In this document: piece by piece, positions 32,988 to 43,447 of the stretch
Layout: each line of letters begins with the position of its first letter
Numbering within the stretch: position 1 is the stretch's first letter
Source: Gammaproteobacteria bacterium
Lineage (GTDB): Bacteria > Gemmatimonadota > Gemmatimonadetes > Longimicrobiales > Gaopeijiaceae
Assembly: GCA_009840525.1 (NCBI GenBank)
Contig: VXNP01000148.1
Coordinates: 1 to 54,639, forward strand
Reading direction: 5' to 3'
Length of the DNA stretch: 54,639 nucleotides
The notes under the pieces: model-generated
Database searches by the model: none
What the model was told of the DNA's origin: nothing
Seen by the model: only the letters and a program-made list of their open reading frames with translations
Position numbers and translations under genes: made by a program

Positions 32988-35225
32988 ATGCCCCGACGCC
33001 AGCTGCCGCCACGACTCCCGCTCATCCTCGCGCTGACGTGGCTCGCGCTCGATCCGACTCCGCGGGCGGCCGAGGCTCAGGGTCTGTATTCCGACCCCGG
33101 ATCGCCCCTTGAGACCGGACTGGTGCAGCGGGTGTTCATCGGGCCTCACTTCACGGACGCGTTCGCGGGCAGCCTCCTGCCGGTTCGCCGGAGCCGCGAC
33201 CGGTGGACTCCGTTCTCCTTCCCCTACGGCCTCGAACCTCCCTCCCGCGGGGACTCGGCGGGTACCGAAGCGACGCTGTTCGGGGGTGGGCGGGCGCTCG
33301 CGGGCGGACGGTTCCGGCATGCCGACCGGGTTGCGGACGGCGCTCTCTTCGAGGCCGCCGGCCACTACTTGCGCGGTACCGACTGGCCGTTCGCCGACCC
33401 GGTCGAGGCACGGCTGCGCGAGAGCAGCGCGCTCGTCCCGGCGCGGGACGACCAATTGGAGCGATGGGGCGCCGCGGTCCGCTACGACCTGCGCCCGGAC
33501 GACCCGGGCGGCTGGGTCTTCGAGGGCGGTCTGGACCGCCTGCGCGGCAACCAGCTCACCGAGGTCGGCGCAGCCTACGCCCGCAGCTGGACCCGCTGGC
33601 ACGGCCGGGCCAGCTACCACGAAGGGCGCCTGTCCGCCGACGCCCAGGTGCGGGGACGCGGGGCGGGGGAGGCCGTGTTCTACCGCACCGCCCGGGACAT
33701 CGAGGACCGGTCGCTCTTCTTCGCCGGCCGCATCGGCCACTCGGCCGGCTTTGCTGGCCGGCACAGCCTTCGGTACGGCCTGGACGTGCGCGGCGTGCGT
33801 CCCTCCACCAACGGCACGGTGACCGGCGTCTACGAAGATGCGGACGACATCCTGGTCGCCGGTGGCTACCTCGACTCGGTCACCCGCATCTCCCGTTGGC
33901 TCGACGTGGCGGCGGGCGTCCAGGTCGAGCGCCACTCCCGCGTCGAGGGTGTCAACCTGTCCCCCTTCGCAAGCCTGATCTTCAGGCCCGCGCGCGGCCA
34001 CAGCTTTCTCGCGACAGCCGCGCGCGTCGCATTCATGCCTTCGGCGGACCACTTCCTGTTGGATGTCGGTGCGGGGCGAATGACGGCCGGCGTGCTCATC
34101 TACAACGTGCTGGCGCGCGGCGTCCCAGAAAGTGGCTTCACCTTCAACGACCGCTGCCCCGGGGGCTTCGGGGGAATGTGCATGCGCTCGCCGCTCGCGC
34201 CCGGCGAGAGGCTGCCGGCGGACCCGGCGGTGCTCTGGAATACGCTGGTAGAGATCGCGGCGGCCAGCGATCCGCTGGCGCTCGGACCCCTGCGGCCGTT
34301 CTTCAGAGATCCGGAGCCGGGAGAGCTCCTGCCGCGGCTCCTCCTCTTCAATCAGAAGGAGTGGGCAGCCGGCCAGCCTCCCTTCCTGGGCGAGGAGGTG
34401 CTGGGTCGTCCCATCGGCGTGGACCCCATCGATCCGCTCCAGCCCAGCATCATCAACTCGCTGTCGCTGCAGTACCGGTTCGAGGTCGACGGACGGGGCC
34501 GCATCTCGGCGGCGGTCGGGCGGTCCTCCATAGACAACTTCATCGGGCCGCTCCGGGTCGAGACCCCGACCGTCTTCTTCGAGCCCGCATCCACGCGCGC
34601 GTTCATCGAGAAGCGCGTGGAGCCGATGGTCAGGCAGGGGATCGTCTTTCCCGCGTTGCGGGACCTGCTGATTCACGACCTCACCAACCTGGTGCTGCAG
34701 CTGCCCGTCGGCACGATCATGCCGGACCAGGTGACAACCCCGGGCCTGCTGCTTACCTACCGAAACTACGGCAGGGTCGACTTCTGGACCGCCGGCCTCT
34801 CGGCGGAAGTATCGCTAACCCCCGCGCTTTCCCTCGAGGGCACGCATGCGCACATCAGCGAGCAGTGCTTCGACTTCGTAGAGGATGCCGAAACCGACTG
34901 CTCGAACCTGGAGGACATCTCCCTCAATCTGCCGAAGACGAAAAGCAGCTTTTCGGTTCGCTATGAGGCCGCGGACGCGGGCTATTCCGCGGAGGCGCGC
35001 ATTCGACGCCAGCGCGGCTTCTACGCCAACGCCGGCGTCTATGCCGGGGAGGTGGAAGGGTACACCGTGCTCGATGCCCAGGTGCGCTTCCCGGTTCCGG
35101 GTCTGCCGCGCGCCAGCGCCACGCTCACCGGCGCCAACCTCCTCGACGACCGTCACCAGGAGTTCATCGGGGCGCCCGAGATCGGCCGCCTGTTGGTGGC
35201 CAGCCTGACCTATGCCTTCCGTTGA
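32988..35225 (+). CDS. Outer-membrane beta-barrel protein, TonB-receptor-like without plug
   Basis: 745 residues. Signal peptide LPPRLPLILALTWLALDP with cleavage near AAEAQ. The rest consists of alternating amphipathic strands broken by Gly/Asp turns and ends in 'RLLVASLTYAFR', with an aromatic near the C-terminus as barrel proteins have. 'TYRNYGRVDFWTAGLSAEVSLTP' and 'YTVLDAQVRFPVPGLPRASATLTGANLLDDRHQEFIG' are typical of the last strands of TonB-dependent receptors. I see no plug domain and no N-terminal carboxypeptidase-like domain. The substrate is unknown. ATG 32988 was chosen for the signal peptide; a GTG at 32925 is possible. Confidence 0.78.
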   Translation: MPRRQLPPRLPLILALTWLALDPTPRAAEAQGLYSDPGSPLETGLVQRVFIGPHFTDAFAGSLLPVRRSRDRWTPFSFPYGLEPPSRGDSAGTEATLFGGGRALAGGRFRHADRVADGALFEAAGHYLRGTDWPFADPVEARLRESSALVPARDDQLERWGAAVRYDLRPDDPGGWVFEGGLDRLRGNQLTEVGAAYARSWTRWHGRASYHEGRLSADAQVRGRGAGEAVFYRTARDIEDRSLFFAGRIGHSAGFAGRHSLRYGLDVRGVRPSTNGTVTGVYEDADDILVAGGYLDSVTRISRWLDVAAGVQVERHSRVEGVNLSPFASLIFRPARGHSFLATAARVAFMPSADHFLLDVGAGRMTAGVLIYNVLARGVPESGFTFNDRCPGGFGGMCMRSPLAPGERLPADPAVLWNTLVEIAAASDPLALGPLRPFFRDPEPGELLPRLLLFNQKEWAAGQPPFLGEEVLGRPIGVDPIDPLQPSIINSLSLQYRFEVDGRGRISAAVGRSSIDNFIGPLRVETPTVFFEPASTRAFIEKRVEPMVRQGIVFPALRDLLIHDLTNLVLQLPVGTIMPDQVTTPGLLLTYRNYGRVDFWTAGLSAEVSLTPALSLEGTHAHISEQCFDFVEDAETDCSNLEDISLNLPKTKSSFSVRYEAADAGYSAEARIRRQRGFYANAGVYAGEVEGYTVLDAQVRFPVPGLPRASATLTGANLLDDRHQEFIGAPEIGRLLVASLTYAFR

Positions 35226-35254
35226 GTGTGCGCCCGTGGTAACGTTTGCGCGCA

Positions 35255-35273
35255 GCCGGAAGCAGGATCCGGC
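35255..35273. terminator. Hairpin after the beta-barrel gene
   Basis: GCCGGA (35255-35260) and TCCGGC (35268-35273) form a 6-bp stem with a 7-nt loop, 30 nt after the barrel stop. No T tract follows, so at best it is a weak or factor-dependent terminator. Confidence 0.25.
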
Positions 35274-35306
35274 CTGTCGCGATCCACATCCCGCGGAGAC
35301 CCGGCC

Positions 35307-35756
35307 TTGAGCGAGTTCACCACACTGAGATGCGCGTTCTGCCGCTCGCTGAACCGGATCGGCCTGGCGGAGGCGCGCACCGGACCACGGTGCGAGAGTT
35401 GCTCGCGGCCCATCCTCATCGATCGGCCCGTCAAGGTCGAGGCCGAGGACTTCGAGGCCACCGTGCTCGGGGCGGGCGTGCCGGTGCTCGCGGACTTCTA
35501 CGCGGACTGGTGTGGTCCCTGCAAGCTGGTCGTGCCCCTTCTGGACGAGATCGCGGCGGCGGAGCGGGGGCGGCTCCTGGTCGTGAAGATCGACAGCGAC
35601 CGCTCGGCCGAGCAGTGCCAGCGCTACGCCATCCGCAGCGTGCCGACGATCCTGCTGTTCCGGGACGGGGAAGAGATCGGCCGCAGCCTCGGCTTCGAGC
35701 CGGAGGTCATTCGCGGGTTCGTCCGCGACGCCGTGGGAGCCGAGGCCAGCGCCTAG
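35307..35756 (+). CDS. trxC: Thioredoxin, TrxC type with zinc ribbon
   Basis: 149 residues. An N-terminal zinc ribbon (CAFCRSLNRI...CESC, residues about 9-36) precedes a thioredoxin fold with active site DWCGPCK and the cis-Pro in SVPTILLF. This two-part layout defines thioredoxin 2. It reduces disulfides in the cytosol; there is no signal peptide. TTG 35307 with GGAGA 8 nt upstream is favoured over a longer frame from 35226. Lies between the barrel gene and argG on the same strand. Confidence 0.92.
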   Translation: MSEFTTLRCAFCRSLNRIGLAEARTGPRCESCSRPILIDRPVKVEAEDFEATVLGAGVPVLADFYADWCGPCKLVVPLLDEIAAAERGRLLVVKIDSDRSAEQCQRYAIRSVPTILLFRDGEEIGRSLGFEPEVIRGFVRDAVGAEASA

Positions 35757-35773
35757 CGAGCCGCACCGGGAGC

Positions 35774-35794
35774 GCGGATTCATCCACGGACTGC
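35774..35794 (+). repeat. Dispersed 21-nt repeat, copy 2
   Basis: Identical over 21 nt to 14102-14122. Here it lies between the thioredoxin stop and the argG start, 16 nt before the argG ATG, so it would be in the leader of the argG message or overlap its promoter. Confidence 0.5.
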
Positions 35795-35810
35795 CAGTGA
35801 GAGAGACACC

Positions 35811-37006
<1,196 letters not shown>

Positions 37007-37010
<4 letters not shown>

Positions 37011-38422
37011 CCGACCCCGGAGAGCCAGGAGCCGGCACTTCGGGTCACGGGCTCTGGGGGGGGCGATTCTCCGAGGGGATGGCGCCGGAGATGGCGGCGC
37101 TCAACCGCTCGCTGGACATGGATTTCCGCTTCTGGCCCCAGGATGTGCGGGCGAGCCGCACCTGGGCGCGGGCGCTCCTGCGAGCCGGAGTCCTGACCCA
37201 CGCGGAATGGCAGGACATCGACGCCGGCCTGGAAGTGGTGGCGTCCCGCCTCGAGGGCATGGATCCCGCCACCGTGGAGGACGAGGACATCCACTCCCTG
37301 GTGGAGCGCCTGCTGGTCGAGGAGGTGGGCGAGGCAGGCGCCAAGTTGCACACGGGCCGTTCGCGCAACGATCAGGCGGCCACCGACGTGCGCTTGTGGG
37401 GCATGGACGCGGTGGCTTCACTCGACGGTCAGGTCGTCCGGCTGGGCAGCGCCCTGGCCGATCTGGCCGCCGGGTCGCAGGAGCTGGTGATGCCGGGCTA
37501 CACCCACCTGCAGCGGGCGCAGCCGGTGCGTGCCGCCCACTGGGTGCTCTCGCACGTCTGGCCGCTGGTGCGCGACCGGGCCCGCCTGCGCTCGGCCGCC
37601 GAAGAGGCCGCCGTGCTGCCGCTGGGCGCCGGCGCCATCGCAGGGTGTCCCTTCGCGGTCGACCGCGCCGCGATGGCCCGCGAGCTGGGCTTCCACTCCG
37701 TGACCCCCAACAGCATGGACGCGGTGGGCGACCGCGACTGGATCGTCTCCGTCCTCTTCGCGGGCGCGATGATCGGGGTGCACCTCTCGCGCCTGTGCGA
37801 GGACATGGTGCTGTTTGCCTCCGAGGAGTTCGGGTTCCTGAAGCTCTCCGACGGCTACTGCACCGGCTCGAGCCTGATGCCGCAGAAGAAGAACCCCGAC
37901 GTGGCCGAACTCGCGCGCGGCAAGAGCGGGCGCCTGGTGGGCAACCTGGTCTCCATGATGATTCAGTTGAAGGGCCTGCCGACGGGCTACAACCGCGACC
38001 TCCAGGACGACAAGGCCGCCCTCTACGACACGGTGGACACCCTGGAGCTCACCCTGCCGGCGGTGGCGGGGGCGATAGGCGGCGCGGCTTTCCAGCCCGC
38101 GCGCATGGAGGCCGCGCTGGATCCCGCCCTTCTGGCCACCGATCTGGCCGACTACCTGGTCAGGAAGGGCGTACCCTTCCGCACCAGCCACGAGGTCGTG
38201 GGCCGGGTGGTGCGCCGCGCGGAAGCGCTGGCCTGCTCGATCGCGGAGCTGTCCGCCGAGGCGCTCGCCGAGGAGCACGAGGCCTTCGGTCCCGGGGTGA
38301 CGGAGGTCTTTGACCCGGTCCGGTCCGCGGACGCGCGCGTGGTGAGCGGAAGTACGGGCCGCGAAGCCGTGGCCGCGCAGCTGGAGCAGGCGCGGGAGGC
38401 GCTCGGGGCGGCGCTCTGGTAG
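37007..38422 (+). CDS. argH: Argininosuccinate lyase
   Basis: 471 residues. It splits argininosuccinate into arginine and fumarate, the last step of arginine synthesis. Signatures: LWGGRF near the start, HTGRSRNDQ at 115-123, TPNSMDAVGDRD around 233-243, and the fumarase-superfamily signature GSSLMPQKKNPD at 287-298 with the catalytic Ser. Starts in the argG stop (ATGA), with GGAGGC upstream. Ends 4 nt from the convergent DAHP synthase gene. Confidence 0.98.
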
Positions 38423-38426
38423 GGGG

Positions 38427-39449
38427 CTACAGCGGAGCCAGCTTCCTCCCCGCGGCCTCCGCGAACGGGGCCAAATGCCCCATCATCCGCTCGAATTCCG
38501 CAAAATCCAGCGACTGATCCCCGTCCGACCACGCGGACTCCGGGTTCGGGTGCACCTCCACCAGGAGACCGTCGGCCCCGGCCGCGATTGCGGCGAACGC
38601 CAGCGGCGCCACAAGGTCGCGGCGCCCGCCCGCGTGGCTGGGGTCGGCGAACACCGGCAGGTGCGTCTCCCGTTTCAGCACCGGGATGGCGGCCAGGTCG
38701 AAGGTGTTGCGAGTCGCCGTCTCGAAGGTGCGGATGCCGCGTTCGCACAGGATCACCTGGTTGTTTCCCTGCTGCATGATGTATTCCGCCGACATCAGCA
38801 GATCCTTGATTGTCGCCGACATGCCCCGCTTCAGAAGAACCGGCCTCTGCACCCTTCCGACCTCGGTCAGCAGGTTGAAGTTCTGCATGTTGCGGGTGCC
38901 GATCTGGAGCACGTCGGCGTATCCCGCCACCAGCTCCACCTGCCGGGTGTCCATGACCTCGGTCACGACCGGAAGTCCGTGGGCATTGCGCACGTCCACC
39001 AGCAGCTCCAGGCCCGGCTGGCCCATCCCCTGGAAGGAATAGGGCGACGAGCGGGGCTTGAAGGCGCCGCCGCGAATGCCGTGTGCTCCGGCGGCCCGCA
39101 CCCGCGCCGCGGTCTCCCTCAACATGTCGTCACCCTCGACCGAGCAGGGCCCGGCGACCACTACCACTCCGCGTCCTCCCACCTCCACGTCCCCCAGCGG
39201 AATCCTCGTCGGATCCGCCGCGAATTCCCGCGAGGCCAGCTTGTAGGGCTTCATGACCGGGTGCGCGGCTGCCACCCCCGGGATGGAGAGCAGGGGGACG
39301 TGCTGGAGCCGCTCCTCGTCGCCGATGCATCCCACGACCGTCAGCGTCTCGCCCCGCGACACGTGCGTGCGCAGCCCGAGCGACTCCACGCGTTCGCGGA
39401 TGTGGTCCAGCTCCTCCTCGGTGATGCCCTGGCGGGTGACGAGAATCAT
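38427..39449 (-). CDS. aroF: 3-deoxy-7-phosphoheptulonate synthase, type I-beta
   Basis: 340 residues. First step of the shikimate pathway. An N-terminal ferredoxin-like regulatory domain (residues 1-70, [19 protein letters not shown]) is fused to the TIM-barrel core: [62 protein letters not shown]. The layout is that of the Thermotoga/Bacillus-type enzyme inhibited through its N-terminal domain. GGAG lies 6 nt before the ATG. Diverges from the aldolase gene across 177 nt that contain alternative hairpins. Confidence 0.96.
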   Translation of the reverse strand: MILVTRQGITEEELDHIRERVESLGLRTHVSRGETLTVVGCIGDEERLQHVPLLSIPGVAAAHPVMKPYKLASREFAADPTRIPLGDVEVGGRGVVVVAGPCSVEGDDMLRETAARVRAAGAHGIRGGAFKPRSSPYSFQGMGQPGLELLVDVRNAHGLPVVTEVMDTRQVELVAGYADVLQIGTRNMQNFNLLTEVGRVQRPVLLKRGMSATIKDLLMSAEYIMQQGNNQVILCERGIRTFETATRNTFDLAAIPVLKRETHLPVFADPSHAGGRRDLVAPLAFAAIAAGADGLLVEVHPNPESAWSDGDQSLDFAEFERMMGHLAPFAEAAGRKLAPL

Positions 39450-39626
39450 CTGCTGCTCCGATCTGAAGCCTGTGCGCGTGTCCCGGAGCCGGAGTGTCCG
39501 CGCACCGACCCTGCGGGTGTCGGGTTGCCTTTCCGCTCCTGTGGCGCCCGAATAGATTCCGGGCGCGTTCGGCGCCCCAATATAGTCAACCCGCCGCTCA
39601 CGACAGCCCCCCTTCAGAACGATTCC
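39450..39626. promoter_or_regulatory. Divergent promoter region with two competing hairpins
   Basis: 177 nt between aroF (minus) and aldolase (plus). GCGCCCG (39544-39550) can pair with CGGGCGC (39560-39566); alternatively GGGCGC (39561-39566) can pair with GCGCCC (39572-39577). The two stems share a strand, so they exclude each other. AATATAGT at 39579-39586 offers a TATAGT -10-like box for the aldolase and TATATT on the other strand for aroF. If aroF starts there, the hairpins would lie in its leader. Confidence 0.35.
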
Positions 39627-40526
39627 ATGACGACGACCCGACCCTCGCTCCACGATCTCGACATCGACCTGGGCAAGCGCGCCCGCCTCCACAGAATCCT
39701 CTACCGGAACGGCCTCGGAAACGGGACCATGCTCGCCCTGCCCATCGACCAGGGACTGGAGCACGGACCGATCGATTTCTTCCCCAACCCTCCGTCGCAG
39801 GATCCCGAATTCCAGTGGCGGCTGGCCGTGGAGGGCGGCTTCAACGCGATCGCCTGCCACTACGGGCTCGCGCGCAAGTACATGCCGAAGTACGCGGGCC
39901 AGGTGCCGCTCATCCTGAAGCTGAACGGCAAGACCAACATCCCGCCCGCCGACAAGGCGCTGTCGCCGCTCACGTCCACCGTCGAGGACGCGGTGCGCAT
40001 CGGGGCGGACGCGGTTGGCTACACGCTGTACGTAGGCACGCCGCGGCAGGACGACGACTTCGCGCAGTTGCGGCGGGTGCGCCAGGATTCCGAGCGCTTC
40101 GGCATGCCGCTGGTGGTGTGGTCGTATCCGCGCGGCGAGGCCATCGACGCGAAGGGGGGCGCGACCTCGCTCTACGCGGTCGACTACGCGGCGCGCACGG
40201 CTCTCGAGCTCGGGGCCGACATCGCCAAGCTGGTGATCCCGCCCGCGATCGGCCCCAATCCCGCGCAGCCGGGCAAGTATGCCGAGATCGTCCACACCTA
40301 CGCGGAGGGCGCGCGGCGGGTCTTCCGCTCGGCGGGCCGCACCATGGTGCTGGTGAGCGGGGGCAGCAAGCTCTCCGACGAGGACATGCTGGACAAGGTG
40401 AGGATCTCGATGGAGTCCGGCGCTACCGGGCTCATCTTCGGCCGCAACATGTGGCAGCGCCCCTTCGAGGAGGCGCTCGACATCGTGCGCCAGGTGAAGG
40501 AGATCCTGAGCCGGTTCCCGTCCTGA
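39627..40526 (+). CDS. Class I fructose-bisphosphate aldolase, DhnA/FbaB type
   Basis: 299 residues. A Schiff-base aldolase of the archaeal/DhnA kind: [13 protein letters not shown] near residue 37, [25 protein letters not shown], the probable Schiff-base Lys in [14 protein letters not shown], and phosphate-binding [10 protein letters not shown] and [12 protein letters not shown]. It interconverts fructose-1,6-bisphosphate and triose phosphates. It heads a sugar-phosphate string with rpiA and rpe. Confidence 0.93.
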   Translation: MTTTRPSLHDLDIDLGKRARLHRILYRNGLGNGTMLALPIDQGLEHGPIDFFPNPPSQDPEFQWRLAVEGGFNAIACHYGLARKYMPKYAGQVPLILKLNGKTNIPPADKALSPLTSTVEDAVRIGADAVGYTLYVGTPRQDDDFAQLRRVRQDSERFGMPLVVWSYPRGEAIDAKGGATSLYAVDYAARTALELGADIAKLVIPPAIGPNPAQPGKYAEIVHTYAEGARRVFRSAGRTMVLVSGGSKLSDEDMLDKVRISMESGATGLIFGRNMWQRPFEEALDIVRQVKEILSRFPS

Positions 40527-40566
40527 CGATCTCCCACCGGCGGCGCGCGGCACGGGAATCCGGGAC

Positions 40567-41277
40567 ATGACCGGCATCGACGCCCTGAAGCGGGCCGCCG
40601 CCGCCCGGGCGCTCGAGAGCGTCCGCGACGGGATGGTGCTGGGGCTCGGCACGGGCAGCACGATCCGCTTCTTCCTCGACCTTCTGGGGGAACGCGTGCG
40701 CGCCGGCAACCTGAGCGCCGTCGTCGGGGTGCCGACCTCCCGGCGGACGGCGGAGATCGCGCGGGGGCACGGGATCCGGGTCTCGCGCCTGCAGGCGCGG
40801 CCGCGCCTGGATCTGACGGTCGACGGCGCCGATGAGGTAGATCCGCGGGGCAACCTGATCAAGGGGCTGGGGGGCGCGCTGCTGCGCGAGAAGATCGTGG
40901 CGCAGGCGTCCGACCGGTTCATCGTCATTGTGGACGAAAGCAAGGCGGTAGAGCGGCTGGGCACGCGCAGCCCGCTGCCGGTGGAGGTGACCCGCTTCGG
41001 CTCCTCCAGCCACGAGGCCTTCGTGGCGGCGCTCGGGGCGGAGGTCGCAATGCGCCGTGCCGCCGACGGGAGCCGGTACGTCACGTCCAACGGCAACTAC
41101 ATTCTGGATGCGCGCTTTCCGGAGGGCATCGAGGATCCGGCGGCGCTGGACAGGGCCCTCCGCGCGCGGGCGGGCATCGTCGAGAACGGGCTCTTTCTGG
41201 GGATGACCACCCGGGCGCTGATCGCGGCGCCCGGCGGCGTGCGCGAGAGGACCGCGGCGCCAGGGGATATACGCTGA
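40567..41277 (+). CDS. rpiA: Ribose-5-phosphate isomerase A
   Basis: 236 residues. It converts ribose-5-phosphate to ribulose-5-phosphate. Motifs: [13 protein letters not shown] (phosphate loop), [28 protein letters not shown] (catalytic Asp/Lys region), [10 protein letters not shown], and [12 protein letters not shown]. Follows the aldolase by 40 nt and precedes rpe by 13 nt. Confidence 0.96.
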   Translation: MTGIDALKRAAAARALESVRDGMVLGLGTGSTIRFFLDLLGERVRAGNLSAVVGVPTSRRTAEIARGHGIRVSRLQARPRLDLTVDGADEVDPRGNLIKGLGGALLREKIVAQASDRFIVIVDESKAVERLGTRSPLPVEVTRFGSSSHEAFVAALGAEVAMRRAADGSRYVTSNGNYILDARFPEGIEDPAALDRALRARAGIVENGLFLGMTTRALIAAPGGVRERTAAPGDIR

Positions 41278-41290
41278 GGAGGTAGCTGGC

Positions 41291-41965
41291 ATGAAGGTTC
41301 GCATCGCCCCGTCCATTCTGGCGTCCGACTTCGGGCGGCTGGCCGAGCAGGTGGTGGAGGCGGAGGAGGCCGGCGTCGACTGGATCCACGTCGACGTGAT
41401 GGACGGCCACTTCGTCCCCAACATCACCATCGGTCCGGCGATCACGGAGGCGGTGCGGCGGGCGACGCGGCTGCCCGTGGACGTGCACCTCATGATCGAG
41501 GCGCCCGACCGCTACATCCAGGCGTTCGCCGACGCCGGCGCGGACTACCTGACGGTGCACCAAGAGGCCTGCCCGCACCTGCATCGGACGATCCAGCGCA
41601 TCCGCGCGGCGGGTGTGCGCCCCGGGGTGGCGCTCAACCCGGCCACCCCGGTGGAGGCGGCAGCGCCCATCCTTCCCGACATCGACCTGCTGCTGGTGAT
41701 GTCCGTGAATCCCGGATTCGGCGGACAGGCCTTCATCCCCTCCGCGCTCGCCACGCTGGCGCGGGCGCGTGAGCTGCTGAACGCCTGCGGGGCCGAGGAT
41801 ACGGCGCTCGAGGTCGACGGCGGGATCGACGCCACGACGGCCCCCGGGGTCGCCGGCGCGGGCGCGGACGTGCTGGTCGCCGGATCGGCCATCTACCGGC
41901 ATCCGCAGGGGGTGGCTGCCGGGGTCTCCGCGATCCGCAACGCCGTGGAAACCCCGGGCGGCTGA
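41291..41965 (+). CDS. rpe: Ribulose-phosphate 3-epimerase
   Basis: 224 residues, TIM barrel. Metal and catalytic residues: SILASDFGRL, HVDVMDGHFVPNITIGP, VDVHLMIEAP, MSVNPGFGGQAFIP, EVDGGIDATTAP. It interconverts ribulose- and xylulose-5-phosphate. AGGAGGTAGCTGGC directly before the ATG is a strong ribosome site. With the aldolase and rpiA it covers the non-oxidative pentose phosphate route. Confidence 0.97.
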   Translation: MKVRIAPSILASDFGRLAEQVVEAEEAGVDWIHVDVMDGHFVPNITIGPAITEAVRRATRLPVDVHLMIEAPDRYIQAFADAGADYLTVHQEACPHLHRTIQRIRAAGVRPGVALNPATPVEAAAPILPDIDLLLVMSVNPGFGGQAFIPSALATLARARELLNACGAEDTALEVDGGIDATTAPGVAGAGADVLVAGSAIYRHPQGVAAGVSAIRNAVETPGG

Positions 41966-41981
41966 CGCCGTAGCCACGAGC

Positions 41982-43355
41982 ATGGCCACCTTCCGGCGCA
42001 CGCATCGGCTGCCGCATTCACCGGCGGAAGTGTTCGCGTGGCACATGCGCCCGGGCGCGCTTGAGCGCCTGCTTCCCCCGTGGGAAAACGTGCATGTGGT
42101 GGCGCGCGATGGCGGCATCGCCGATGGCGGGACGGTGACCGTCCGGGCAGGTCCCGGGCCGCTGCGGGTTGCCTGGACGGTCCGCCATACGGCCTTCGAG
42201 GAAGGGGTCCTCTTCCGGGACGAGCAGGTGCGCGGCCCCTTCAACCACTGGGTGCACACGCATCGCTTCTCGCCGGATGGGGAGGGTGGGTGCGTGATGG
42301 AGGACGAGATCGACTGGGGTCCGCCGCTGAACGTGGACGCGGCGCCCTTCGTGCGGCGGATCGAGCGCATGCTCGAACGGGGCTTCGCGTTTCGGCATCA
42401 ACGGCTGGCAAACGACCTCGCGCTGCACGAGCGCTACCGGCAGCGGCGGCCGCTCACGGTAGCCATCAGCGGAAGCTCGGGCTTTCTGGGGAGAAACCTG
42501 CGCCACGTTCTCACGACCGGCGGGCACCGCGTGCTGCGCCTGGTGCGCTCGCGGAAGCAGGCCGGCGAGGGATCCGTGTACTGGAATCCCGCGAAGGGGC
42601 AGGTGGATCACGACGGGCTCCAGGGCGTGGACGCGATCGTGCACCTGGCGGGGGAGCCCCTCGTCGGCGTGCGCTGGACCGCGAAGAAGAAGCAGGAGAT
42701 CATGCGGTCGCGCAGGAACGGCACCGATTGGATCGCCCATACGGCGGCGCGTCTGTCGCCGCCTCCGCGGGTGCTCGTGTGCGCCTCCGCGGTCGGATTC
42801 TACGGCAATCGCGGCGACGAAAAGCTGACCGAGGACAGCCGGCCGGGCCGCGGCTTCCTGGCCGAGGTGTGCAAGGCGTGGGAACGCGCGGCGGCCCCCG
42901 CGCGCCGTGCGGGGATCCGCGTCGTGCATCTGCGGCAGGGGGTGGCGCTGTCGCCGGACGGGGGCGCGCTGCAGCTGATGCTGCCGGCCTTCCGGGCCGG
43001 CGCGGGAGGCCGGTTGGGCAGCGGACGGCAGTACTTTCCGTGGATCGGCCTGGACGACACGCTCGGGCTCATCCTGCACGCGATCGGCACCCCGCAGGTT
43101 CGTGGACCCATCAACGTCACGGCTCCATTGCCGGTCACCAACGCCACCTTCACGAGCGCGCTGGGGCGGGTGCTCCGGCGGCCGACCCTCTTGGCGGTAC
43201 CGTCGCTGGCCGTGTATGCCCTGATGGGCGAGATGGGACGGACCGCGCTCCTGGGCGGGCAGCGTGCCCTCCCTGCAAAGGCGGAACGCACCGGATACGA
43301 GTTCCTGCACCCGTCCATAGACGAGGCGCTGCGGTTCGGGCTGGGGGTGGCATAA
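41982..43355 (+). CDS. SRPBCC-TIGR01777 fusion, epimerase-like
   Basis: 457 residues. An N-terminal SRPBCC domain (about 1-150: FRRTHRLPHSPAEVFAWHMRPGALERLLPPWE...FRHQRLANDL) is joined to an NAD-dependent epimerase-like domain of the TIGR01777/YfcH family (about 160-455): VAISGSSGFLGRNL, HLAGEPLVGVRW, LVCASAVGFYGNRGDE, 'VHLRQGVALSPDGGALQLMLPAF' and 'FPWIGLDDTLGLILHA'. The fusion is common in the family; the reaction is unknown. It begins 16 nt after rpe and probably ends that transcript. Confidence 0.9.
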   Translation: MATFRRTHRLPHSPAEVFAWHMRPGALERLLPPWENVHVVARDGGIADGGTVTVRAGPGPLRVAWTVRHTAFEEGVLFRDEQVRGPFNHWVHTHRFSPDGEGGCVMEDEIDWGPPLNVDAAPFVRRIERMLERGFAFRHQRLANDLALHERYRQRRPLTVAISGSSGFLGRNLRHVLTTGGHRVLRLVRSRKQAGEGSVYWNPAKGQVDHDGLQGVDAIVHLAGEPLVGVRWTAKKKQEIMRSRRNGTDWIAHTAARLSPPPRVLVCASAVGFYGNRGDEKLTEDSRPGRGFLAEVCKAWERAAAPARRAGIRVVHLRQGVALSPDGGALQLMLPAFRAGAGGRLGSGRQYFPWIGLDDTLGLILHAIGTPQVRGPINVTAPLPVTNATFTSALGRVLRRPTLLAVPSLAVYALMGEMGRTALLGGQRALPAKAERTGYEFLHPSIDEALRFGLGVA

Positions 43356-43392
43356 CAGTCCACGGGCTGTCTGGCTGCGAAGTGCTGGCGGT

Positions 43393-43408
43393 CCCGGCGA
43401 TTTCCGGG
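43393..43408. terminator. Small hairpin between the TIGR01777 and LVIVD genes
   Basis: CCCGG (43393-43397) and CCGGG (43404-43408) form a 5-bp stem with a 6-nt loop, followed by TTATCG. Weak, but it lies in the only gap (92 nt) of this gene string. Confidence 0.25.
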
Positions 43409-43447
43409 TTATCGTCTCCCTGCGGATTCCTCGAGCTGGAGCGTGCC

